Below, in pieces: positions 13,821 through 19,736 of a DNA stretch of 19,736 nucleotides (within the stretch, counting starts at the first letter, position 1; the number at the start of each line of letters is the position of its first letter). Below the pieces are notes generated by a model. It saw only the letters and a program-made list of their open reading frames with translations. It ran no database searches and was not told the DNA's origin. This DNA is from Archaeoglobaceae archaeon (GTDB taxonomy: Archaea; Halobacteriota; Archaeoglobi; Archaeoglobales; Archaeoglobaceae). The position numbers were made by a program, and so were the translations under genes. The stretch spans positions 1 to 19,736 of the forward strand of contig JANXDV010000013.1 in NCBI GenBank assembly GCA_025058955.1, in the 5' to 3' direction.

Positions 13821-15458
13821 ATGAGGAGTGAGGTTGTAAAAAAGGGAATCGACAGAGTTGCGCATCGCGCTCTGCTTAAATCGCTTGGTGTTCTCGATGA
13901 AGATCTTGAAAAGCCTTTCATAGGGATTGCTAATGCTTATAGCACAATTGTCCCAGGACACATTAATCTTGATAAGATCACCAATGCTGTTAAAGAAGGA
14001 GTCTATTCAGCGGGAGGAGTTCCTTTTGATTTCGGAATCATAGGCATTTGTGATGGAATTGCCATGGGTCATCGAGGTATGCTTTTCTCCTTACCCTCAA
14101 GAGAGATCGTTGCGGACAGCATTGAATGTATGGTCGAAGCTCATGGCTTTGATGGGCTTGTAGTTGTGGCGAGTTGTGATAAGATCGTTCCAGGAATGTT
14201 GATGGCGATGCTTAGGCTGAACATTCCAGCGATCGCAGTAACAGGAGGTCCGATGCTATCAGAAAAAGTCAGAGGTGAGAAGGTATCAATAAAGGATGCA
14301 TTTGAAGCTTCAGGACAATACAAAGCTGGAAAAATAAGTGAGTCTGAGCTAAAACTTTATGAAGACTTCTGTGCCCCTTATTGCGGGAGCTGTCAAGGGC
14401 TTTACACGGCAAACACAATGCAGATCTTAACAGAAACGCTTGGCTTGAGCTTACCTTACTGTTCAACCTCTCCATCTGCATCTTCAAGAAAGCTTAGAAT
14501 AGCAAAGATGAGTGGAAAAAGAGTTGTAGAGCTTGTAAAAGCTGAAATCAGACCTCTTGACATTGTAAATGAGAGATCTTTTGATAATGCGGTAACTATG
14601 GACATGATGATCGGTGGATCCACAAACACCGTTCTGCATCTACCAGCAATAGCTAAGGAAGCAGGAATAAAGCTTGGAATTGAGAAGTTCGATGAAATAA
14701 GCAAAAAAACTCCGCATATAGTTTCTCTTGATCCCGCAAGCAAAGACACCGTTGTTGATTTGGACGAGAGCGGTGGAGTGCCGATGATCATCAAGAAGAT
14801 GAAAAAATATTTCAGCAATGAGATGACTGTGAGCGGTAAAAGGTTATATGAGATCGCTGAGAATGCTGTGCTTAGGGGGAGAGATATAATAATGGCTGAA
14901 AAGCCTTACCGCAATGAAGGAGGAATAGCGATCTTAAAAGGAAATCTTGCAAAAAGTGCGGTTGTTAAAGTCTCCGCAATTCGTGAAGATATGCTGAAAT
15001 TTGAAGGAGAGGCAAGGGTATTTGATGGTGAAGAGAGTGCTTTGAAGGCCATTCTGAACAATGAGATCTCTGAAGGGGACATTGTGGTGATTAGATATAT
15101 GGGGCCAAAAGGTGCTCCTGGAATGCCTGAGATGTTGCTACCCACAGCAGCAATTGCTGGAATGGGATTGCAAAAGGTTGCCCTTGTTACGGATGGTAGA
15201 TTTAGTGGTGCAACAAGGGGACCATGTATAGGTCATGTTGTCCCTGAGGCAATTGAAGGTGGAATAATAGGCTTGTTAAAAGATGGAGATCTGATATCAA
15301 TAGACATTCCTGCAAGAAAGCTGGAAGTTGAGCTAAGCGAAGAGGAGATGAATAGCAGAAAGGAGAAGTGGAGACCACCAAAGAAAGAGTTGAGAGGTTA
15401 TCTTTCAAGGTATTCAAAACTCGTTTTGAGTGCGGAAGATGGAGCAATTCTTATCTAA
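13821..15458 (+). CDS. ilvD: Dihydroxy-acid dehydratase
   Basis: Fe-S enzyme that dehydrates dihydroxyisovalerate and dihydroxymethylvalerate in valine/isoleucine synthesis. 545 residues. Conserved elements: GIICDGIAMGH-type block (GICDGIAMGHRGML, Asp78), ASCDKIVPGMLMAM with cluster ligand Cys119, metal ligand Asp120 and carbamylated Lys121, CGSCQGLYTANTMQ with another cluster cysteine, MMIGGSTNTVLHLPA, and GPKGAPGMPEM plus DGRFSGATRGPCIGH near the C-terminus. The first region reads TIVPGHINL rather than the TPCN seen in enzymes with a [2Fe-2S] cluster, so an oxygen-labile [4Fe-4S] form like the E. coli enzyme is likely. No ribosome binding site precedes the ATG, which lies at leaderless distance from the TATA box. 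Confidence 0.96.
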   Translation: MRSEVVKKGIDRVAHRALLKSLGVLDEDLEKPFIGIANAYSTIVPGHINLDKITNAVKEGVYSAGGVPFDFGIIGICDGIAMGHRGMLFSLPSREIVADSIECMVEAHGFDGLVVVASCDKIVPGMLMAMLRLNIPAIAVTGGPMLSEKVRGEKVSIKDAFEASGQYKAGKISESELKLYEDFCAPYCGSCQGLYTANTMQILTETLGLSLPYCSTSPSASSRKLRIAKMSGKRVVELVKAEIRPLDIVNERSFDNAVTMDMMIGGSTNTVLHLPAIAKEAGIKLGIEKFDEISKKTPHIVSLDPASKDTVVDLDESGGVPMIIKKMKKYFSNEMTVSGKRLYEIAENAVLRGRDIIMAEKPYRNEGGIAILKGNLAKSAVVKVSAIREDMLKFEGEARVFDGEESALKAILNNEISEGDIVVIRYMGPKGAPGMPEMLLPTAAIAGMGLQKVALVTDGRFSGATRGPCIGHVVPEAIEGGIIGLLKDGDLISIDIPARKLEVELSEEEMNSRKEKWRPPKKELRGYLSRYSKLVLSAEDGAILI

Positions 15459-15477
15459 TATTTTTGAGCTTGGAGTG

Positions 15478-15852
15478 ATGAGTTTACTTTTATTAATATT
15501 TTTAATTTTACTGCTGATAATAATCCCGGGTTTCTTCATCTGGTTAGCACTTGCACTTTTAGGAAAGAAGAGGTCGATCTTCAAGTGCGGTTTAGCGAAC
15601 CTCGTTTCTTTAGTTGCCTCAGTGGTTATAACCTCTATTCTCTCTCTGATTCCGCTTCTCGCAATGATATCTCCATTGATCTTTGCACTGATCTACTTAT
15701 GGGTCTTCAAGGAGATCCTCGATCTTGGATGGATCTATGCGATCCTCGTAGTTCTAATCAGCATAGCCTGCGTAATGCTCCTGTCTATAGTCTTCATTAT
15801 TTTATTCTCCGCATTCTTCAAACCGCCATGGATTCCAGGTTTTGGATTTTAG
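15478..15852 (+). CDS. Small membrane protein of unknown function
   Basis: About 124 residues with four hydrophobic helices (SLLLLIFLILLLIIIPGFFI; ANLVSLVASVVITSILSLI; the ISPLIFALIYLWVF region; AILVVLISIACVMLLSIVFI) and the short C-terminal tail FFKPPWIPGFGF. The family was not recognised. The start is uncertain: ATG 15478, preceded by GGAG, lies 19 nt after the ilvD stop; ATG 15439 or GTG 15430 would overlap ilvD and add 13-16 residues. It is likely co-transcribed with ilvD. It ends with its stop interlocked with that of the convergent RaSEA gene. Confidence 0.68.
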   Translation: MSLLLLIFLILLLIIIPGFFIWLALALLGKKRSIFKCGLANLVSLVASVVITSILSLIPLLAMISPLIFALIYLWVFKEILDLGWIYAILVVLISIACVMLLSIVFIILFSAFFKPPWIPGFGF

Positions 15853-16766
15853 GTATAGAAAAGTGGAACTCTCGAATAGTTCTCGAGTTCCAAAGCTTTA
15901 AGCCAAACCTTTTTGCAATCACAGCTCAGATCGAGCAAATTTTTGTCTTGAGTTAAAGAAAAAAGCTTTATTGCACTTACAACTTCTTTATCGCATCTTC
16001 CACAGTTATGTGGTCCTCTTAGCTTTCCACCAGCTACGGGATCACAGATCACCTCTGTTTGAATTTTATTTAGAACCTCTAAAGCACTCCAAAGCCATGG
16101 AGGACGATAAATGCCCCTTTCCCATAGTCTCTCAACTAAAGTTCCTTTCTGAATGTTCATCAGATTAATGGAAATAAGATCCGCGTAAGCTTTCACTTTT
16201 TCTGCAGACTCAAGAAGATCTTGGATCGCCTCTTTTTCCGACAAAAATGGTGGTTTCAGAATAAGATAGCATTTCACCCTGAAACCCATACTCCTAAGGA
16301 TTTCTGCGGATCTTAAAAAATCGGAAAAGCTAAAGCCTTTATTTATACAATTTTCCCTTAGGAGATCATTTGCGGTCTCCAATCCAATTCCTACTTCAAG
16401 TTCAAGCCCTTTGAAATCCTCAAGCTTTTTCTTTTCTATGAACTCTGGACGAGATTCTATGATCAGCTTCTTAACTCCATGCTCCTTTAACCTATCAACA
16501 AGTTTCCTTCTTAGCTCTGCGGAGATCTCTCTCTCGTCCAAAAAGCTACCCGATGTGAATACTTTCAAAATTCTAAAATCTTCAAGCTTCTGGAAAATCT
16601 TTTCAAATTGTTCTTCTAACGCTTTATCGCTTAAATCCCTTGCCTCAGTCCAGTATCCACACATGTAGCATTTTCTCCAAGCACAACCTTTTGTTGTTAT
16701 TATTGCAGTTAAGCAGTCCTCGACTTTCCCCCTATACCTTTCCTTCTCTTTCCAAACCTTAAGCAT
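15849..16766 (-). CDS. raSEA: Archaeosine biosynthesis radical SAM protein RaSEA
   Basis: Radical SAM enzyme that, with ArcS, converts preQ0-lysine-modified position 15 of tRNA into archaeosine. About 305 residues. The cluster motif TKGCAWRKCYMCGYW has cysteines spaced C-x4-C-x2-C, as in this Elp3-like subgroup. The SAM-binding and barrel region includes KVFTSGSFLDERE, LIIESRPEFI and LEVGIGLETANDLLRE. The C-terminal part has GPHNCGRCDKEVVSAIKLFS and LSCDCKKVW, a cysteine-rich element typical of the family. The start is placed at ATG 16764-16766, overlapping the rhomboid stop by 8 nt; an upstream ATG at 16796 would add ten residues lying inside the rhomboid gene. The family call is firm. With trmY this is the second tRNA modification gene here. 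Confidence 0.86.
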   Translation of the reverse strand: MLKVWKEKERYRGKVEDCLTAIITTKGCAWRKCYMCGYWTEARDLSDKALEEQFEKIFQKLEDFRILKVFTSGSFLDEREISAELRRKLVDRLKEHGVKKLIIESRPEFIEKKKLEDFKGLELEVGIGLETANDLLRENCINKGFSFSDFLRSAEILRSMGFRVKCYLILKPPFLSEKEAIQDLLESAEKVKAYADLISINLMNIQKGTLVERLWERGIYRPPWLWSALEVLNKIQTEVICDPVAGGKLRGPHNCGRCDKEVVSAIKLFSLTQDKNLLDLSCDCKKVWLKALELENYSRVPLFYT

Positions 16767-17391
16767 ATAGAGCTCTATACCTGATCTTGTCCCCAATGAG
16801 CACTCCTACCGCAAGTCCTGTGAGATGAGCTATGTAGGCAACTCCGCTTCCCAATATGTGTGCTGTAGTGAGCATTAGCATTCCAAAGTCGTATAAAGCA
16901 AAGATGAGCAATGCAAGCCTAATGCTTATGGGAACCGGAATTGGAAAGATGATGATCTTTATTCCCGGGGCGATCATCGCTAAGCATCCCATAACTCCAA
17001 AGATCGCTCCTGACGCTCCTAAGGCTGGAATGAAGCTCTCTGTAGCGTAGGCGTATGCAATGTATCCCAAGTTTCCTGCGATCCCTGAGGCAAAGAAAAC
17101 CCTAAGATAACCTTTTTCACCCAAAAGTCGCTCTAACTCAGCTCCAAAGAATAAAAGAACAAAGCAGTTTATGAAAAAGTGCCAGAACTCTACGTGTAAG
17201 AATATGCTCGTGATTAACTGCCATGGTTTGAAAAGCACTTCATTTGGATGCAGTGCAAACAATCCTACGACTGTCCAGTATGGTATCAAAATTGAGAGCA
17301 AGAAGAAAACTAAGCATATAAAGAGCATTATGTTGTTTGCACCATAGGGAAAGAGTTTTCTTTTTTTATATAGAATTTGATCGGGTTCCAC
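16759..17391 (-). CDS. Rhomboid-family intramembrane serine protease
   Basis: 210 residues, six predicted membrane helices. Catalytic elements are complete: HVEFWHFFINCFVLLFFGAE (the HxxxxHxxxN block of helix 2), GASGAIFGVMG with the nucleophile Ser in helix 4, and the catalytic His in VAYIAHLTGLAVGVLIG of helix 6. The loop-1 WQL motif (KPWQLITSIFLH) is also present. It is an active-type rhomboid and not an iRhom. The start is GTG 17389-17391 with no Shine-Dalgarno; a TATA-like ATTAAAAAAC about 24 nt upstream fits leaderless expression. Substrates unknown. It is coupled to RaSEA by an 8-nt overlap. Confidence 0.92.
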   Translation of the reverse strand: MEPDQILYKKRKLFPYGANNIMLFICLVFFLLSILIPYWTVVGLFALHPNEVLFKPWQLITSIFLHVEFWHFFINCFVLLFFGAELERLLGEKGYLRVFFASGIAGNLGYIAYAYATESFIPALGASGAIFGVMGCLAMIAPGIKIIIFPIPVPISIRLALLIFALYDFGMLMLTTAHILGSGVAYIAHLTGLAVGVLIGDKIRYRALYA

Positions 17392-17409
17392 AAAAAAAGA
17401 AGTTAAAGG

Positions 17410-17421
17410 GATTAAAAAACT
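17410..17421 (-). promoter_or_regulatory. TATA-like element of the rhomboid gene
   Basis: The minus strand reads GTTTTTTAATCC, centred about 24 nt from the GTG start at 17391. The T-run could equally act as a terminator for the SCP2 gene, which ends at 17424. Confidence 0.4.
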
Positions 17422-17423
17422 TT

Positions 17424-17774
17424 CTAAAGTTGATACTTCCCCCTGAACTTCTTAAGAATTGCTCCAAGTTTCTGAGACTCCATTATGTTTCCTTGGATCT
17501 TATACTTGCCCATCATGAAGCTTGCCACTGGATCTTCTTTGCCCCTCATCACATTGAGCCAGAAATCTGGGGTTGCCAAGATCGTAAAGGTCGGTGAAGC
17601 GTGTTTTCCTTCCTTGAACTCACACTTCCCATCTGGCTTATATTCCACGTAGAACTCCTCACCACTTAGGTTATACTGCACTACGCCCTTCCAGCCACCC
17701 ATTGCCTTTTGGATCTCGGGATCATTGTTTTGGAGCTCACACATCTTCTTAATAATCTCCTTCGCCTCACTCAT
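17424..17774 (-). CDS. SCP2 sterol-carrier-domain protein
   Basis: 116 residues forming a single SCP2-like lipid-binding domain: an N-terminal helix (EAKEIIKKMCELQNNDPE), VVQYNLSGEEFYVEYKPDGK, HASPTFTILATPDFWLNVMR, then GKEDPVASFMMGKYKIQGNI and the C-terminal helix. DPVASFMMGKYKIQGN is the characteristic end of stand-alone SCP2 proteins. It presumably carries a hydrophobic ligand in the cytosol; archaea make no sterols, so the ligand is open. GGTGAGACT precedes the ATG, and a TATA element lies about 35 nt upstream, so it is its own short transcription unit with a brief leader. Confidence 0.88.
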   Translation of the reverse strand: MSEAKEIIKKMCELQNNDPEIQKAMGGWKGVVQYNLSGEEFYVEYKPDGKCEFKEGKHASPTFTILATPDFWLNVMRGKEDPVASFMMGKYKIQGNIMESQKLGAILKKFRGKYQL

Positions 17775-17805
17775 AGTCTCACCAAATTCTGATAGATTAA
17801 TTCAT

Positions 17806-17814
17806 GAATATAAG
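17806..17814 (-). promoter_or_regulatory. TATA box of the SCP2 gene
   Basis: The minus strand reads CTTATATTC, centred about 35 nt before the ATG. This would give a leader of roughly 10 nt that still contains the GGTGAGA ribosome binding site. Confidence 0.5.
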
Positions 17815-17880
17815 CCTTGTGATTTTTTATCGAAAGGAAAGGACTTTAAAAGGGCAAAAAACAGAAACTATTAATTGTAG

Positions 17881-18183
17881 CTATTCCCCTTCGGTTTTTT
17901 CGCTTGGAACAACTTCTCCTGGTTCTGAAATTGGCAACCTCCTTCTTGAGAAAATATCTCTGATCAGCACAATGTCACCCACTGATCTAACGATCCTATA
18001 GGGTATCACTACTCCTTTTGAAGTTTTATCAATTAGAGCTTTGTTGTAATCAACAACCACAATGCCAGTAATGCTGTTGCTATCGCTCTCTATTATTACA
18101 TCTTCTATTTTCCCCACATATCTCCCCTCATCCGTATACACTCTCATTCCGAAAAAGGTAGTTATTTCACCGCTCATAGCCAT
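17881..18183 (-). CDS. PRC-barrel protein, possible CdpB-type division factor
   Basis: 100 residues. Residues 3-72 form one PRC-barrel: EITTFFGMRVYTDEGRYVGK, IEDVIIESDSNSITGIVVVD, KGVVIPYRIVRSVGDIVLI. The tail is short, acidic and disordered (PGEVVPSEKTEGE). Small stand-alone PRC-barrel proteins in euryarchaea include CdpB1/CdpB2, which link SepF to the FtsZ division machinery; others are of unknown role, and no division gene is nearby, so that role is only a suggestion. ATG 18183 lies 23 nt from TATATA in the end of the upstream gene, so leaderless translation is likely; ATG 18177 is an alternative two codons later. Confidence 0.84.
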   Translation of the reverse strand: MAMSGEITTFFGMRVYTDEGRYVGKIEDVIIESDSNSITGIVVVDYNKALIDKTSKGVVIPYRIVRSVGDIVLIRDIFSRRRLPISEPGEVVPSEKTEGE

Positions 18184-18201
18184 AAAAACATTTTAAGTAA
18201 C

Positions 18202-18212
18202 CTATATATTAA
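18202..18212 (-). promoter_or_regulatory. TATA box of the PRC-barrel gene
   Basis: The minus strand reads TTAATATATAG, lying across the stop codon of the upstream endonuclease gene and about 23 nt before the PRC-barrel ATG. Confidence 0.5.
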
Positions 18213-18827
18213 TTTTTTCATTAGGCTGAATGAACTTTTCATCTTGGGAGTTATATGGAGGATAACTGGCGTATCCTTGGACGATTCGAATCACTCTTAA
18301 AGGCTTTTTCATCTCTGCTGGTAGGTGAATCAACAGCCATCTTATTTTCTTAGACTCGACCAAGTCTCTTATGACTCTTTCACATGGACTAAGCTCCTTA
18401 GTCTCTCCACTCTTAACTTCAATTAGCAAGATCTCTTCAGGTTTACCCTTATCAAGACCCTTGAATGCTATATACTCTACAGGCGTGCCTATGAACCTCA
18501 GATCTTTTGGGTTTATGCCATAATTAGAGAAGATAAGTAATGTGCTAAGTGCTCCCCAACTTTTCCCAGTGTCTTTGCTGTAGATCTCCTTATTAAGTCT
18601 TCCCTTATGCGGTTCTCTTCAGTTACCTTCCACTTATCAAAAAGAGCTTTAGCTTGCTCAATGGCTATTCTTTCATATTCTCTTCTAATTCCTTCTATCT
18701 CACTTTTCTTCCAATTTTCAAACATTATTCTTGCTTTATTCTCCAAATCCCCCCTAAGCTCAGAATACCTGAGGAAGAGCACTATGAGCAGAATAAAGAG
18801 GAGAAATATGAATCCCCACTCAATCAT
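18202..18827 (-). pseudogene. Membrane-anchored Holliday-junction-resolvase-like endonuclease, frameshifted
   Basis: The first frame (18827 down to 18513) encodes an N-terminal membrane helix (WGFIFLLFILLIVLFLRY), a charged coiled coil (FENWKKSEIEGIRREYERIA) and GKVGEHLA, then continues into HYLSSLIMA and a stop. After GEHLA the family sequence continues in another frame: LLIFSNYGINPKDLRFIGTP, VEYIAFKGLDKGKPEEILLI, EVKSGETKELSPCERVIRDL. One extra base in GCACATTAC (giving GCACCATTAC, Ala-Pro-Leu-Leu) would join the two parts into one protein of about 208 residues with the nuclease residues Asp and E-V-K. This is the family described as distantly related to archaeal Holliday junction resolvases and Mrr enzymes. 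It is a pseudogene or a sequencing error; the rest is intact, so the lesion is recent. Confidence 0.85.
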
Positions 18828-18882
18828 GTAATCTCGTTAAAAGCTTCAAAGACCAAGTTCAGCCTGCTTTTGTTCTCGTAGC

Positions 18883-18888
18883 AAAAAA
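18883..18888 (-). terminator. T-run terminator downstream of tRNA-Gly
   Basis: On the minus strand the tRNA 3' end (GGCGCA) is followed after T-A by TTTTTT, a normal archaeal tRNA terminator. It shows that the sequence left of the tRNA fragment is the original chromosome downstream of the tRNA gene. Confidence 0.6.
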
Positions 18889-18889
18889 T

Positions 18890-19736
18890 ATGCGCCGACC
18901 GGGATTTGAACCCGGGGCAGGGGCTCGGCAAGCCATAAAAACAGAAAAAGCCTTAGATACAGAAGAAGAGTTATCAGACCTGAGAAGTATAGTAATTGAA
19001 GACTTTAAAGAAAACTATGATTTTATTATAGAAAATGGTTTATCTGTAAACTCGATAAAGAAACTCCGGGATGAGAAAAAACTGCAAGGATTTTTAAAAT
19101 ACATGTTTAGCAAAGAAACAGAAGCAGAATATATTATGAAAATGATATCTGCTATGCATAGACTGCTACCGGAGAATATAATGTATCCTGAAGACTTTGA
19201 GGATATTGAAGCAACAAAATACTTGATTAGGTTTTTACAGAACTTCTTTACTTATTTGGAAAAGAAAGGAATAGAAAAAATAAATGGTTTAAGTCTAAAA
19301 GCATGGCGATCTGCGATTCCCAAAGAGAAGAAAGGAATAGAAGAAGTTTACCCTTCAGACCAAGACGTAATAGATGCGTTTAATAAATGCCCTGAAAATT
19401 TAAAACCTTATTATAAGCTAATAATGTATTCTGGCGTCAGACTTAAGCAGATCTTAAGAGCATTAGAAACTTTTGACGAAAAGAAATTGGTAATTGACGG
19501 CAATGTCGGACGTTATCCGCTTGGCTACATAAGCAAAGGCAAAAAACTGGGATATTGGTTGTTTTTCCCTGCGAAATTCGCAGATGAGCTTTTAAGGCTT
19601 TCAAAATCAGAAATTTATAGCTATGAATGGCTTATTAAAAGTCTTTCAATCGACAAAATAACACCAAAACGATTAAGAAAATGGCATGCTAATTTTCTGA
19701 TTCGAAATGACATAAGCCCAGATATCGTTAACTTCA
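18890..19736 (+). CDS. int: SSV-type archaeal tyrosine recombinase (integrase), runs off the edge
   Basis: Site-specific recombinase of the archaeal SSV/Phage_integr_3 kind. The frame is open from ATG 18890 to the window end (282 residues). Its first 15 residues, MRRPGFEPGAGARQA, are the reverse reading of the tRNA-Gly 3' half. A helical core-binding region follows to about residue 165. The catalytic domain starts near LKPYYKLIMYSGVRLKQIL, with the box-I Arg184. A beta-hairpin lysine lies in YISKGKKLGYW. TPKRLRKWHANFL gives K260-x-x-R263, where most tyrosine recombinases have HxxR but SSV integrases have KxxR. The nucleophilic Tyr is expected about 33 residues later, beyond the edge. Integration through a site inside or at the 5' end of int is typical of SSV-type elements, so this may be the C-terminal part, int(C), with a short int(N) at the far end. 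Confidence 0.9.
   Translation, partial: MRRPGFEPGAGARQAIKTEKALDTEEELSDLRSIVIEDFKENYDFIIENGLSVNSIKKLRDEKKLQGFLKYMFSKETEAEYIMKMISAMHRLLPENIMYPEDFEDIEATKYLIRFLQNFFTYLEKKGIEKINGLSLKAWRSAIPKEKKGIEEVYPSDQDVIDAFNKCPENLKPYYKLIMYSGVRLKQILRALETFDEKKLVIDGNVGRYPLGYISKGKKLGYWLFFPAKFADELLRLSKSEIYSYEWLIKSLSIDKITPKRLRKWHANFLIRNDISPDIVNF
18891..18934 (-). tRNA. 3' half of tRNA-Gly(GCC), attachment site of the element
   Basis: Minus-strand bases read GGC-TTGCCGA-GCCCC (end of the anticodon stem, the 7-nt loop with anticodon GCC, and the 3' stem), a 4-nt variable loop, CCGGG-TTCAAAT-CCCGG (T arm), TCGGCGC (acceptor 3' strand) and A73. Identity from position 29 to 73 is intact. Beyond position 29, towards where the 5' half should be, the sequence turns into integrase coding sequence, with position 28 already mismatched to 42, and no D-arm or 5' acceptor strand follows. 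The CCA end is not encoded. This is the partial tRNA copy left at one end of an integrated element; the full gene should lie at the other end. Confidence 0.88.
18891..19736. mobile_element. Left end of an element integrated at tRNA-Gly(GCC)
   Basis: The element begins at the 44-bp tRNA 3' half and continues past the right edge; only its integrase is visible. By eye its sequence is somewhat more AT-rich than the flanking chromosome. Whether it is a virus, a plasmid or a degraded remnant cannot be told from 0.85 kb. Confidence 0.8.

Noticed and set aside
18890..18934. MRRPGFEPG as a spurious antisense-tRNA ORF
   Set aside because: Such peptides are often artefacts of tRNA antisense reading, but here the frame stays open for 280 codons into clear recombinase motifs, so it is a real integrase junction.
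18891..18990. Complete tRNA-Gly, or a tRNA with an intron at the anticodon
   Set aside because: The anticodon loop is continuous, the break is in the 5' anticodon stem, and no D-arm or 5' acceptor strand appears further right on the minus strand.
1..19736. CRISPR array, insertion sequence, rRNA or further complete tRNA genes
   Set aside because: No regularly spaced repeats, transposase-like frames or additional tRNA T-arm signatures were seen; nearly all of the sequence is taken up by the genes listed.

Overview
The window looks like a chromosomal segment of a euryarchaeon of the Archaeoglobales type. It has roughly 40% G+C by eye. The supporting genes are an archaellin, a proteasome beta subunit, the KH/beta-CASP nuclease FttA (aCPSF1), an archaeal-length S15, the tRNA modification enzymes TrmY and RaSEA, archaeal phospholipid head-group enzymes, and two proteins of the tetrahydromethanopterin/methanofuran C1 world (MptD and a probable MfnF). 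Genes are tightly packed, often overlapping, and many starts sit 23-27 nt from a TATA box with no Shine-Dalgarno sequence, as expected for leaderless transcripts.

Layout. 1-336: 5' part of an archaellin gene (minus), followed by a 200-bp AT-rich intergenic region with repeats. 538-5755 (all minus): an archaeosortase-like protease, archaetidylserine decarboxylase, archaetidylserine synthase and MptD, overlapping in sequence; then S15, lysA, a GATase/DUF4350-like unknown and trmY. 5830-8736 (plus): AAA ATPase, PhnP-like metallo-beta-lactamase hydrolase and a hydantoinase-like ASKHA protein, translationally coupled. 8713-9240 (minus): class II aldolase. 9320-11852 (plus): psmB and fttA. 11849-13770 (minus): CBS-pair protein, DUF47/PhoU-like protein and Pit phosphate transporter. 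13821-15852 (plus): ilvD and a small membrane protein. 15849-17391 (minus): rhomboid protease and RaSEA. 17424-18827 (minus): SCP2-domain protein, PRC-barrel protein and a frameshifted Holliday-resolvase-like endonuclease. 18890-19736: junction with an integrated element.

The right edge is the accessory part. A 44-bp 3' half of a tRNA-Gly(GCC) gene, without its 5' half, is followed directly by an open frame for an SSV-type tyrosine recombinase that reads through the tRNA sequence on the opposite strand. A T-run terminator lies outside the tRNA 3' end, so the left flank is ordinary chromosome and the element extends to the right beyond the window. Its cargo is not visible.

Genes that appear to work together: archaeosortase with the two archaetidylserine enzymes (lipid anchoring of surface proteins); CBS, DUF47 and Pit (phosphate uptake); psmB and fttA (protein and RNA turnover). 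Two divergent gene pairs (aldolase/psmB and CBS/ilvD) seem to share one near-symmetric TATA box between starts 50-51 nt apart.
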